Part shown: one piece after another, positions 8,239 to 16,601 of the stretch
How the letters are laid out: the number at the start of each line of letters is the position of its first letter
Numbering within the stretch: position 1 is the stretch's first letter
Source: UBA10348 sp002469915
GTDB taxonomy: Bacteria > Bacteroidota > Rhodothermia > Rhodothermales > UBA10348
Direction: 5' to 3'
Length of the DNA: 64,000 nt
NCBI GenBank assembly: GCA_029249345.1
Contig: JAQWHM010000023.1
Location: 1-64,000, forward strand
Program-made: the position numbers and the translations under genes
The notes under the pieces: model-generated
The model's database searches: none
What the model saw: only the letters and a program-made list of their open reading frames with translations
Told to the model about the DNA's origin: nothing

Positions 8239-10251
8239 CTAGCCGATCGTTTCCCGAACGGTTTGAGCAACGTGTTCTGGAGTGAATCCAAAATGCTCAA
8301 ATAGCTCACTGGCTGGGCCGGAGGCACCGAATGTATTGATACCAATGGAACGGCCTTTAAGACCCACGTACCGCTCCCAACCCATCGTAATACCTGCTTC
8401 CACAGAAACGCGAGCATGTACAGATGATGGAAGTACGCTTTCTTTGTAGTCCGCATTTTGTGATTCAAACAATTCCCAAGATGGCATAGATACTACACGG
8501 GCATGGACTCCCTCGGATTCCAAAATATCGGCAGCCTTAATAGCTAGTTCCACTTCGCTACCGGTTGCCATAATAAGAGCATCTGGAGCGCCTTTTGGTT
8601 CTTTTATCACATAGGCACCTTTGCGTACCCTATCCAAGACTGTAGCCGTATCCGGATTAATTGTCGGCAAACCTTGTCTCGAAAGGGCTAACATACTTGG
8701 AGTGCTATCATGCTCGAGTGCTAGGACCCAGGCAGCGGCCGTTTCCGGACCATCACAAGGGCGAAAGAACAAACTGTTAGGAATGGCCCGCAGCGCCATA
8801 AAATGCTCTACCGGCTGGTGGGTCGGCCCATCTTCTCCTAGACCAATCGAATCATGGGTCAATACGTAAATGACACCCTGTTCCATTAATGCGCTAAGTC
8901 GGATGGCGGGTCGCATATAGTCACTAAAAACCAAGAACGTGCCGTTGAACGTCCGAAGTCCACCATGCAAATTCATCCCATTACATATGGACGCCATGGC
9001 ATGCTCACGTACTCCGAAAAAGAAATTACGTCCTTGTGGTGTATCGGCCTGAAATCCGATCCGTCCTTTGATGGCCGTTAAGTTAGACCCCGCAAGGTCA
9101 GCAGAGCCCCCAACCAAAAATGGAAGAGCGTCATCAAGGGCACCCAACACCTTTCCACTTGCAGCTCGGGTCGCTAGCTTTGATCCCGCTTCAAACTGCG
9201 GAAGAAGATCCACCAAGTTCTCTGGTAATGTCTTGCTGTGCCATTGTATCCACTGTTTAGCCAGCTCTGGATGAGCCTCAGCATACCGTGACATCAGGGC
9301 TTCCCATTCTTTACGTGCAGCCTCCCCGCGCGTGGCGATGCTTCCCATATGAACGCGTACTACGTCCGGAACAAGGAAAGTGGGCTCGTGTGGCCATCCC
9401 AAAGCATCTTTAGTCAGACTAATTTCATCTGCTCCCAGAGGCGATCCGTGTGAGGAAGAAGTACCGGCCTTATTTGGACTTCCGTATCCAATAGTAGAAT
9501 GGACACGAATAAGTGTGGGGCGGTTCGTCTCAGCCTTAGCTTCGCGAATCGCGGTATCAATTGCCGCGTGATCATTTCCATCTTCCACAGACAGCACCTG
9601 CCAACCATAGGCTTCAAAACGACTCGTAACGTCTTCGGTAAAGGCTAAGCTAGTAGATCCGTCAATCGTGATCTCATTATCGTCATAGAGATAGATCAGC
9701 TTGCCTAATTTCAGGTGTCCAGCCAATGATCCTGCTTCGTGAGATATCCCTTCCATCAAATCACCATCACCAGCGATAGCAAAGGTATAATGGTCAACGA
9801 CATCGAAGCTGGGGCGATTGAATTGCGCAGCCAGCATAGCTTCGGCAATAGCCATTCCTACCCCGTTCGCAAATCCCTGGCCCAAAGGACCCGTCGTCGT
9901 CTCGATACCGGTAGTATGGAAGTTTTCCGGGTGTCCTGGTGTTTTGCTTCCAATCTGACGAAAATCCTTTAAGTCATCCAGTGTCAGATCAAAGCCTGTC
10001 AAATGCAGTAGGCTATAAATCAACATGGACCCATGTCCAGCAGAAAGCACAAAGCGATCCCTATTGGGCCAATCTGGGGCCTTAGGATCCAAGTTCAGGT
10101 GATTCTGCCACGTAGCGTAGGCCATTGGGGCGGCGCCCATGGGCATACCCGGATGTCCGGAATTTGATTTTTGGACAGCATCTACTGCCAAAAATCGAAT
10201 CGTGTTAATGGACTGGAGCGCAACGGACGTAGCAACGTTTTCGATGGACAT
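8239..10251 (-). CDS. tkt: Transketolase
   Basis: 670 residues from the ATG at 10251 (MSIENVATSVALQSINTIRF). The reading frame stays open upstream to 10356, but that extension is not conserved-looking. Visible are the substrate His region NSGHPGMPMG, the thiamine diphosphate motif GDGDLMEGISHEA...DDNEI, and the pyrimidine-domain block FFGVREHAMASI. The enzyme moves two-carbon units in the non-oxidative pentose phosphate pathway and supplies erythrose 4-phosphate for the shikimate pathway genes elsewhere in the window. Confidence 0.97.
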   Translation of the reverse strand: MSIENVATSVALQSINTIRFLAVDAVQKSNSGHPGMPMGAAPMAYATWQNHLNLDPKAPDWPNRDRFVLSAGHGSMLIYSLLHLTGFDLTLDDLKDFRQIGSKTPGHPENFHTTGIETTTGPLGQGFANGVGMAIAEAMLAAQFNRPSFDVVDHYTFAIAGDGDLMEGISHEAGSLAGHLKLGKLIYLYDDNEITIDGSTSLAFTEDVTSRFEAYGWQVLSVEDGNDHAAIDTAIREAKAETNRPTLIRVHSTIGYGSPNKAGTSSSHGSPLGADEISLTKDALGWPHEPTFLVPDVVRVHMGSIATRGEAARKEWEALMSRYAEAHPELAKQWIQWHSKTLPENLVDLLPQFEAGSKLATRAASGKVLGALDDALPFLVGGSADLAGSNLTAIKGRIGFQADTPQGRNFFFGVREHAMASICNGMNLHGGLRTFNGTFLVFSDYMRPAIRLSALMEQGVIYVLTHDSIGLGEDGPTHQPVEHFMALRAIPNSLFFRPCDGPETAAAWVLALEHDSTPSMLALSRQGLPTINPDTATVLDRVRKGAYVIKEPKGAPDALIMATGSEVELAIKAADILESEGVHARVVSMPSWELFESQNADYKESVLPSSVHARVSVEAGITMGWERYVGLKGRSIGINTFGASGPASELFEHFGFTPEHVAQTVRETIG

Positions 10252-10419
10252 CGAGATGTGGGGGGTCGGTGTAGAGTGCAACGAATGACCAGCTTCCACA
10301 CGAAAAGGTGTGGTTGCAACCGCATAGATCTTTGCTTGCGCAGGCGGTTTCGCCAAACTACAAATCAGTCACACCCAAAATCACCCCAGAGCCAGTAGAA
10401 GTTGTCCACAGACCACTGA

Positions 10420-11076
10420 TTATCCCTGCTCTAGCGCAGCTACTTCTCTCTCTATTAGCTCTGTGATACACGCCGTGGATTTAGAATCACTTGCAACGAA
10501 TTTGCCGTTTATCATCACACTCGGCGTACCTCTGATACCCAACTCCGAAATTTCCTGGCGTCTAGCCATAATCATTCGCTGGTTCAACCCTTTTTCCATC
10601 CGACTTTTGAAAACGTCCTTATCTAGGCCGATTTCCACGGCAATTTGTACTAACTCGTCGAAGGTGAGCCCACCTGGTTTCTGACGCTCATACTGGGCAT
10701 CCAACATTTCGAAATACTTACCGTCCTGTCCAGCTACGAAAAGCGCCTCGGCTTGAGGTACCGAATACTGCCACAACACGAAGGGTATCATAAAGAACCG
10801 GGCGTCTTCGCCTTGATCTGCAATGACCTCATTCATAATGGGATGAAGGGTTTTGCAATGAGGGCAATTGGGGTCAAAGTACTCGATTACCGTTACGCCA
10901 GCATCAAAATTCCCTTTGTACGGATCAGAAAATGTGATTAGCCTGAGATAATCCTCGACGACAGGAATATCGGCCGAAAACTTACATTCGTCGTCTACTC
11001 TAATGGCAGGTTCATCAGCAAAAGAGCTGACCAGAAGTGCAAATAGTAAAGGAAGCAATGAAATACGTGCCATCAT
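10420..11076 (-). CDS. DsbA-family thiol:disulfide oxidoreductase
   Basis: 218 residues with a signal peptide (residues 1-20, ending SSFADE), so periplasmic or secreted. Thioredoxin fold with active site CPHC in YFDPNCPHCKTLHP and the cis-proline loop GTPSVMINGKFV near residue 185. It is of the DsbA/DsbG-like 'thioredoxin domain' class often involved in disulfide formation in exported proteins, possibly in cytochrome c maturation. It starts with two ATGs in a row; the stop of a small upstream frame overlaps the first of them (see 11073-11186). Confidence 0.9.
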   Translation of the reverse strand: MMARISLLPLLFALLVSSFADEPAIRVDDECKFSADIPVVEDYLRLITFSDPYKGNFDAGVTVIEYFDPNCPHCKTLHPIMNEVIADQGEDARFFMIPFVLWQYSVPQAEALFVAGQDGKYFEMLDAQYERQKPGGLTFDELVQIAVEIGLDKDVFKSRMEKGLNQRMIMARRQEISELGIRGTPSVMINGKFVASDSKSTACITELIEREVAALEQG

Positions 11077-11186
11077 CGTGAGAAGAAATTAATTATAGTC
11101 AGTATACCTAGATGATCGACCAGCACGTTGATTTCGTAATACTGGGCGTCAAATTCACCTGACGGATCATACAGGGAAAACCTCAC
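11073..11186 (-). CDS. Possible 37-codon ORF coupled to the DsbA-like gene (doubtful)
   Basis: A GTG-started frame on the minus strand translates to VRFSLYDPSGEFDAQYYEIN followed by 17 more residues; it stays open about 16 further codons upstream without an ATG. Its TGA overlaps the first ATG of the DsbA-like gene as ATGA, the arrangement used for real gene pairs in this genome, and the peptide reads like protein. There is no Shine-Dalgarno and no recognised family, so it may be a remnant or chance. Confidence 0.22.
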   Translation of the reverse strand: MRFSLYDPSGEFDAQYYEINVLVDHLGILTIINFFSR

Positions 11187-11256
11187 GATTGATCCATGCT
11201 CCAGGTCGCTACCCCATTCCTTTCTTTCTTAGATTGCAGTATTCACAGTAGAATCA

Positions 11257-12165
11257 ATGCAAGAACTCTTTCAAAATGAACTCGCTGTAAACGCGTTGCT
11301 TTCGCTAGCAATCATTTTGTTGGCGTTTGTTCTCGTTCGCATCGGTCACCGGTTGTCCAGAAAGTACATGGATGACCCCGCGAGAATCTATCGGTCCACG
11401 CGCTCAACACGTCGTTTGGCTGTATTTCTAGCGATTGTTGCCATCACCATTTTATGGTCCCCGAATTTTGGGAATGTACTGACGCTTCTTACTGTGATTG
11501 GGGCCGGAATGGCGATTGCCCTGAGGGAGGTACTGCTTTCTTTTGCAGGATGGTCCAGGATCACTCTCCTCTCGTCCTACAATGAAGGAGATCGAATTGA
11601 AATCAACGGAATCAAAGGCGATGTCATTGATATTCGGATGATGCGCACCTCGCTGATGGAAATTGGGGGATGGGTTGACGCCGATCAAAGCACGGGCAGA
11701 ATTGTCCACTTTCCAAATAGTTGGTTATTCCAATACGCACTTTACAATTACACCCGGTCCTTCAAGTTCATTTGGAATGAATTGAGTGTAATGGTGACAT
11801 TCCGCTCCGACTGGCGCGTGGCCCGGGACATTATGCAGAAGTACGCCGATGAGTCGGCTGCCATTATTGAGCAACAAGCCCGCACAGAAATCAAGGAAAT
11901 CTCAAAAGAGTTTCTGATTCACTATTCCATTCTTACCCCCTTTGTATATGTCCGTATGAAGCAGGATGGGGTAGAATTGACGCTTAGGTATCTGTGTGAA
12001 GCTCAAAAACGAAGAGGTTCGGAGCACGCCCTAACCGTCATGATTCTGGATGACTTTAAAAACGACCCCAATATTGAATTGGCTCATCAAGTAATGGCCC
12101 TTTATCCGAGGGATGCCCGACAGTTTGACGACCTGCCAGGAAAAACCGGCCGCGAACCCTTGTGA
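11257..12165 (+). CDS. MscS-family small-conductance mechanosensitive channel
   Basis: 302 residues. Helices near residues 11-29 and 48-65, then a pore-lining TM3-like helix (VLTLLTVIGAGMAIALREVLLSFAG), followed by the MscS beta domain: YNEGDRIEINGIKGDVIDIRMM and the conserved PNSWLF loop. Gate opening on membrane tension releases osmolytes. It stands alone between the divergent DsbA-like gene and the trp promoter, which begins only a few bases after its stop codon. Confidence 0.92.
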   Translation: MQELFQNELAVNALLSLAIILLAFVLVRIGHRLSRKYMDDPARIYRSTRSTRRLAVFLAIVAITILWSPNFGNVLTLLTVIGAGMAIALREVLLSFAGWSRITLLSSYNEGDRIEINGIKGDVIDIRMMRTSLMEIGGWVDADQSTGRIVHFPNSWLFQYALYNYTRSFKFIWNELSVMVTFRSDWRVARDIMQKYADESAAIIEQQARTEIKEISKEFLIHYSILTPFVYVRMKQDGVELTLRYLCEAQKRRGSEHALTVMILDDFKNDPNIELAHQVMALYPRDARQFDDLPGKTGREPL

Positions 12166-12169
12166 TCGT

Positions 12170-12200
12170 TTGCTCGGGGATACTATCCACCTTATTTTAG
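12170..12200 (+). promoter_or_regulatory. Putative trp operon promoter
   Basis: TTG (12170-12172), exactly 20 nt, then TATTTTAG (12193-12200), which matches TAnnTTTG at 7 of 8 consensus positions. It begins 5 nt after the mscS stop. The predicted transcription start falls at about 12205-12208, so the leader-peptide GTG at 12205 would be at or near the 5' end of the mRNA, possibly a leaderless start. Confidence 0.5.
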
Positions 12201-12204
12201 CAGT

Positions 12205-12282
12205 GTGAAATCGATAAACGTACATACAAATGGTTCTTGGCGCGGCTGGTGGTGGTCTACCTCCCTGCGGGCATCATTCTGA
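12205..12282 (+). CDS. trpL: trp operon leader peptide (attenuator control)
   Basis: A 25-codon ORF from GTG at 12205 to TGA at 12280-12282. Its middle reads GSWRGWWWS: four Trp codons (12238, 12247, 12250, 12253), three in tandem. Trp is rare, and such a cluster right before trpE is the hallmark of leader peptides that sense charged tRNA-Trp through ribosome stalling. The GTG is the only usual start codon in frame after the mscS stop, and no Shine-Dalgarno precedes it. The stop codon lies next to the sequences that form the antiterminator, which is the geometry attenuation requires. Confidence 0.85.
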   Translation: MKSINVHTNGSWRGWWWSTSLRASF

Positions 12283-12326
12283 ATTCTACCTCGATCCAAT
12301 CAACTTCCTGAATTCCAGTTGCCCGT
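12267..12326 (+). promoter_or_regulatory. Predicted antiterminator structure of the trp leader
   Basis: Nested pairing by eye: 12267-12273 (GCGGGCA) with 12320-12326 (TGCCCGT), and GAATTC at 12281-12286 with GAATTC at 12310-12315. The 3' arm uses the same bases (12321-12326) as the terminator's 5' arm, so the two are mutually exclusive. A ribosome stalled at the Trp codons (12238-12255) would leave 12267-12286 free and allow read-through; one that reaches the stop codon would cover it and let the terminator form. The pairing is a prediction. Confidence 0.6.
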
Positions 12327-12350
12327 TACTTCCTAGTGACGGGCTTTTTT
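12321..12350 (+). terminator. trp attenuator (Rho-independent terminator)
   Basis: Stem of nine pairs, GCCCGTTAC (12321-12329) with GTGACGGGC (12336-12344), including one G.U pair, a 6-nt loop TTCCTA, followed directly by six T residues (12345-12350). It stands between the leader peptide stop and the trpE start, where it would end transcription when tryptophan is plentiful. Confidence 0.88.
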
Positions 12351-12378
12351 ATTGGTATTCATCTTCCTCAACTTCGCT

Positions 12379-13869
12379 GTGTTGACACAAAATAAATTTG
12401 AACAATTAGTCGAAGACGCCCGCGCAGGCGGCTCGACTCACGTCGTGATTCCAGTCCATAAGCGACTCGGTGCAGACTTACTGACACCCGTAAGCGCGTT
12501 CTTAAGACTTCGTAAGGAAGCGCGATCTCCGTTCTTGTTTGAGTCGGTCGAAGGTGGGGAAAAGCTGGCTCGATATTCTTTTTTAGGGCGTGATCCTCAT
12601 CTGACGGTTCGTGCAAGCGGAGCCTCTACCGTGATCGAATGTCCTGGAAAACCAGATGAAACTAAAAGTCAATCCGTGTTTGAGGTATTGGCTGAACTAA
12701 TGGACCGCTACACAGAGGTAGCCATTCCTGACCTACCCCGTCTTACGGGCGGTGCAGTTGGTTTCTTTTCGTACGATTGCGTCCGGCTCATAGAAAACCT
12801 CGATGCCCCACCTCCGGCGGATCTAGATGTACCCGATGCGATTTGGTGCTTTTACGATAGTATTGCAGCCTTTGACCACGTCAAACACCAACTCGTCCTA
12901 ATGGCGAGTGCGTTCGTGCGCCCCGGAGAAGATCTAAAAGAAGTGTATGCTTCCGCCATCCGAAAACTTGAAACGATGGAGAAGCTGTTTTCCGGAAGCC
13001 ATACACCAACGACTAAGGCCGTCGAACTTCAGGGCAATATTAGATCCAATGTAAAACAAGCGGATTTTGAACGCTCCGTGCTTCGGGCAAAAGAGTATAT
13101 CCGAGAAGGAGACATCTTTCAGGTCGTCCTGAGCCAACGTTTTACATCCTCATTCACTGGAGATCCATTCAACCTGTATCGGGCCCTGAGACAGATCAAC
13201 CCTTCCCCCTACTTGTTCTATCTCGATTTCGATGGCTTTAAATTGGTCGGATCGTCCCCAGAAGTGCTCGTTAGGGTCGAAGAAGGCCGAGCTGAATTGC
13301 TTCCCATTGCTGGGACGCGGCCGAGAGGAGAAACCCATGAGGACGACGAAGCACTGGCCAACGATCTCATGGATGACCCCAAAGAACGCGCGGAGCACTT
13401 GATGCTCGTGGACTTGGGTCGCAATGATCTCTCTCGCATAAGTCAATATGGCACGGTCAGTGTAGATCGCTATGCATACGTGGAACGCTATTCCCATGTC
13501 ATGCATATCGTTTCTTCCGTTTCGGGTCTTCTGGCTGAGGATCGAAACGCACTTCAAGTGTTAGAGGCTTGTTTCCCCGCAGGAACCGTAAGCGGGGCTC
13601 CAAAAGTAAGGGCCATGGAAATAATTGATGAGTTAGAACCTACTCGACGGGGCGTTTACGCTGGTGCGGTAGGATACTTAGACTTCCGAGGCAACATGGA
13701 TACCTGTATAACGATTCGAACGATGTTGGTCACAGGAAATGATGTCCACATTCAAGCGGGCGCGGGAATCGTTGCCGACAGTGTTCCGGAAGCGGAATAC
13801 GAGGAAACGGTCAATAAGGCCAAAGCCTTGCACAAAGCCATGAACCTTGCAGCCGGTGAATTATTATGA
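12379..13869 (+). CDS. trpE: Anthranilate synthase component I
   Basis: About 496 residues. Chorismate-binding enzyme of the first step of tryptophan synthesis; it pairs with TrpG. Visible are ESVEGGEKLARYSFLG (N-terminal Trp-feedback region), DIFQVVLSQRF, the PIAGTRPRG motif, ERAEHLMLVDLGRNDL and GTVSGAPKVRAMEII. The frame opens at a TTG inside the terminator U-run (12352); the likely start is GTG at 12379 or TTG at 12382 (TQNKFEQLVEDA follows). First structural gene behind the attenuator. Confidence 0.96.
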   Translation: MLTQNKFEQLVEDARAGGSTHVVIPVHKRLGADLLTPVSAFLRLRKEARSPFLFESVEGGEKLARYSFLGRDPHLTVRASGASTVIECPGKPDETKSQSVFEVLAELMDRYTEVAIPDLPRLTGGAVGFFSYDCVRLIENLDAPPPADLDVPDAIWCFYDSIAAFDHVKHQLVLMASAFVRPGEDLKEVYASAIRKLETMEKLFSGSHTPTTKAVELQGNIRSNVKQADFERSVLRAKEYIREGDIFQVVLSQRFTSSFTGDPFNLYRALRQINPSPYLFYLDFDGFKLVGSSPEVLVRVEEGRAELLPIAGTRPRGETHEDDEALANDLMDDPKERAEHLMLVDLGRNDLSRISQYGTVSVDRYAYVERYSHVMHIVSSVSGLLAEDRNALQVLEACFPAGTVSGAPKVRAMEIIDELEPTRRGVYAGAVGYLDFRGNMDTCITIRTMLVTGNDVHIQAGAGIVADSVPEAEYEETVNKAKALHKAMNLAAGELL

Positions 13870-13956
13870 TCTGCCTAGATGCCCTAATTAAATCAGGTGT
13901 TCAGCCGAGCTTTCGGTCACACGGATTATTTTTCAACGCTAACGTCTCTTCTCCCA

Positions 13957-14982
13957 ATGACTGATTCCCAAACGAATCCCGTGGCTTCTTTTCCACCCGT
14001 CGTCGTGTCTGGGATTCAACCATCCGGTACGCTTCACCTCGGCAATTACTTCGGAGCAATCCGACAACATGTCGAATTGCACGCTGCACACGAATCCTAC
14101 TTTTTCATCGTCAACTATCATGCGTTGACCACGCTACAAGATGCTGAAGCGCTGCGAGCGTATTCGATTGATGTGGCTTTAGATTATCTGGCCCTCGGTT
14201 TCGATCCGAAAAAATCGCACCTATTCCTACAAAGCGATGTACCTCAGGTAACTGAGCTTGCCTGGTTGTTTTACACCATAACCTCCGTTTCTCAGCTAGA
14301 AAAGGGCGTTTCTTTCAAAGACAAGGTGGCGCAAGGACTTGGAGCCAATGCGGGGTTGTTCAATTATCCCATTTTGCAGGCTGCCGACATTCTTGTCTAT
14401 GGTGGTACGCGCGTCCCGGTTGGAGCAGATCAGAAACAAAACATCGAAATATGTCGGAATCTAGCTAGCCGTTTCAACGATCGTTTTGCCTCGGCAGATC
14501 CTGTTTTTCCCGTACCGGAACCCTACATCCTAGACGAGGTCGCCGTCGTACCCGGGGTTGATGGGCGCAAAATGTCGAAGAGTTATGACAATACGATTGG
14601 CATTTTCGACGAGGGTAAAACGCTGAAAAAGAAGGTCATGTCTATCATTACCGACTCTACCCCTCTCGAAGACCCCAAAGATCCAGAAACGTGCAATGTG
14701 TTCGCGCTCATCAAACTGTTTGCCGATGATGCCAAGCGAGAAGAAGTTGCCGCTGCATACCGATCAGGTGGCTACGGGTATGGTCACGCTAAAAAGGAGC
14801 TTCTTGGTTTGATCACCGAGCGGTTCGCTGAAGCCCGCGAGCGACGACATGAGTTGTCTCGCAATACCGACTATGTTTTGGATGTACTCGCCGAAGGTGG
14901 CAAAAAAGGCCGAACCCAAGCTGAGCACTTCATGGAACGTGCTCGGGAGGCAACTGGACTAATCACTACTTACAATCGTTGA
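13957..14982 (+). CDS. trpS: Tryptophan-tRNA ligase
   Basis: 341 residues from the ATG at 13957 (MTDSQTNPVAS); a GTG further upstream (13897) would add 20 poorly conserved residues. Class I synthetase motifs: GTLHLGNYFGA (HIGH-type) near residue 24 and GRKMSKSYDN (KMSKS). It charges tRNA-Trp. Its place is unusual: it sits between trpE and trpG, inside the tryptophan operon and downstream of an attenuator that senses charged tRNA-Trp. An 87-nt gap follows trpE and only 3 nt precede trpG. A separate promoter in that gap is possible but not evident. Confidence 0.96.
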   Translation: MTDSQTNPVASFPPVVVSGIQPSGTLHLGNYFGAIRQHVELHAAHESYFFIVNYHALTTLQDAEALRAYSIDVALDYLALGFDPKKSHLFLQSDVPQVTELAWLFYTITSVSQLEKGVSFKDKVAQGLGANAGLFNYPILQAADILVYGGTRVPVGADQKQNIEICRNLASRFNDRFASADPVFPVPEPYILDEVAVVPGVDGRKMSKSYDNTIGIFDEGKTLKKKVMSIITDSTPLEDPKDPETCNVFALIKLFADDAKREEVAAAYRSGGYGYGHAKKELLGLITERFAEARERRHELSRNTDYVLDVLAEGGKKGRTQAEHFMERAREATGLITTYNR

Positions 14983-14985
14983 GCC

Positions 14986-15552
14986 ATGGTTTTGATCATC
15001 GATAACTACGACAGCTTCACGTACAACCTCGTCCACCTTGTGGCTCGAAGCGGGAAAGAACTAGTCGTCAAAAGAAACGATGAGGTTTCCATCGAGGAGA
15101 TTGACGCGCTAAATCCTGAAGGAATCCTGATATCGCCCGGCCCGGGTCGGCCTGTGGACGCTGGACTAACCTGTGATATTATCCGAACATTCGGTGCCCG
15201 GATACCGCTTCTCGGAGTGTGTCTCGGACACCAGGCCATTGGTGAGGTATATGGGGCTGAAGTCACCTATGCACCCGTTCTTATGCATGGGAAAACGAGT
15301 GACATCCGCCACAACGGTCACGGCGTTTTTTCGGAGGTCAGCGACCCCTTTATCGCTACTCGCTACCATTCCCTGGTTCTTTCTCCTGACTCAATTCCAG
15401 AGGATCTTGAAATTACCGCCCGTTCAGAAGACGGAACCATCATGGGTATTCAACATCGACACCATCCCGTTCACGGAATCCAGTTTCACCCGGAAAGTCT
15501 GTTGACGACGGAAGGACCTAAAATGGTCGAAAACTGGATTTCATCGTTCTGA
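14986..15552 (+). CDS. trpG: Anthranilate synthase component II (glutamine amidotransferase)
   Basis: 188 residues, class I glutamine amidotransferase supplying ammonia to TrpE. Catalytic Cys79 in LLGVCLGHQAIGE, and the His/Glu pair in HGIQFHPESLL near the C-terminus; oxyanion block ISPGPGRP. Could also serve para-aminobenzoate synthesis, but the operon context points to tryptophan. It begins 3 nt after trpS. Confidence 0.96.
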   Translation: MVLIIDNYDSFTYNLVHLVARSGKELVVKRNDEVSIEEIDALNPEGILISPGPGRPVDAGLTCDIIRTFGARIPLLGVCLGHQAIGEVYGAEVTYAPVLMHGKTSDIRHNGHGVFSEVSDPFIATRYHSLVLSPDSIPEDLEITARSEDGTIMGIQHRHHPVHGIQFHPESLLTTEGPKMVENWISSF

Positions 15553-15572
15553 TCTGAGGATCTACGGATATT

Positions 15573-16601
15573 ATGCAGACAATTTTAACACAGATAGCGG
15601 AGCACCGCGCACTCACCCGAGAGGATGCGGCAAGAGCCATGTCCCTCATGCTAAAAGGCGAAGCCTCTCCCGAGCAAATTGCGGCCTTCTTACTCGGGTT
15701 GCGTTCGCGAGGAGAAACCCTAGAGGAACTCATCGGGCTCACAGAATCAATGCGGAAATTTGCGGTACCCGTTTCTGCGCCGGCGCATGCCGTTGATATA
15801 GTTGGAACAGGTGGAGACCGGTCCGGATCATTCAATATCTCCACGACGACCGCGCTGGTATGCGCCGGCGCAGGAGCTGTTGTAGCCAAACACGGAAACC
15901 GTTCTGTGTCTTCTAAATGCGGATCCGCCGATGTATTGGAATTACTAGGTGTTAAAACGGAACTAGGAAAAGAAGGTGTTGAGTACTGCCTGAATGAAGC
16001 CGGTATCGGCTTTTTGTTTGCCCCTTATTTTCATCCGGCCCTGAAGCACGTTATGCCCGTACGAAAACACCTCGGCGTTCGTACCTGCTTCAACATTTTG
16101 GGACCGATGTGTAATCCAGCAGCTACCTCACGTCAGTTGATCGGTGCGTTTTCTAGAGAGGTTGCCGAGGCAATGGCGCACATTTTTAGCACTCTAGGTT
16201 CAGAAAGGACAATTTGTGTCCATGCAGACGATGGCCTTGACGAAGTGTCGCTATCCGGATCTACTGTTGTGTTTTCTCGACTAACAGCAGACGGTCCTAT
16301 CGACGTTCAGGAATTCCACCCGAAAGCCCTAGGTATTAATCCTGCTCCCCTTTCTGCCATCATGGGTGGAGATGCCGCAAGGAATGCGGAATTACTGAAA
16401 CGCGTTCTGAAGGGAAAAGGAGGACCCCGCCGCGACATCGTGCTGCTAAATGCCTCCTTCGCCTTGCTCGCCGCGGGAGAAGTGGACCGACTAGAAGACG
16501 GCATTCAGCGAGCAGCAGAAGCTATCGATTCCGGAAATGCCCGTTTGTCTTTGGAACGCCTCGTAGACGTCAGTCAGCAAGCTCCAGAACTAAACGCATG
16601 A
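15573..16601 (+). CDS. trpD: Anthranilate phosphoribosyltransferase
   Basis: 342 residues. It joins anthranilate to PRPP. Motifs: GTGGDRSGSFNIST (PRPP loop), KHGNRSVSSKCGSADVLE, and the DGLDEVSLSG block. Its stop overlaps the start of trpC by 4 nt (ATGA). Confidence 0.96.
   Translation: MQTILTQIAEHRALTREDAARAMSLMLKGEASPEQIAAFLLGLRSRGETLEELIGLTESMRKFAVPVSAPAHAVDIVGTGGDRSGSFNISTTTALVCAGAGAVVAKHGNRSVSSKCGSADVLELLGVKTELGKEGVEYCLNEAGIGFLFAPYFHPALKHVMPVRKHLGVRTCFNILGPMCNPAATSRQLIGAFSREVAEAMAHIFSTLGSERTICVHADDGLDEVSLSGSTVVFSRLTADGPIDVQEFHPKALGINPAPLSAIMGGDAARNAELLKRVLKGKGGPRRDIVLLNASFALLAAGEVDRLEDGIQRAAEAIDSGNARLSLERLVDVSQQAPELNA

Noticed and set aside
10252..10356. N-terminal extension of transketolase
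   Set aside because: The first 35 codons are unlike other transketolases; the ATG at 10251 restores the family N-terminus.
12230..12300. ATG at 12230 as an alternative leader-peptide start
   Set aside because: It is in a different frame (GTT CTT GGC) with no Trp codons; the GTG frame holds the four Trp codons.
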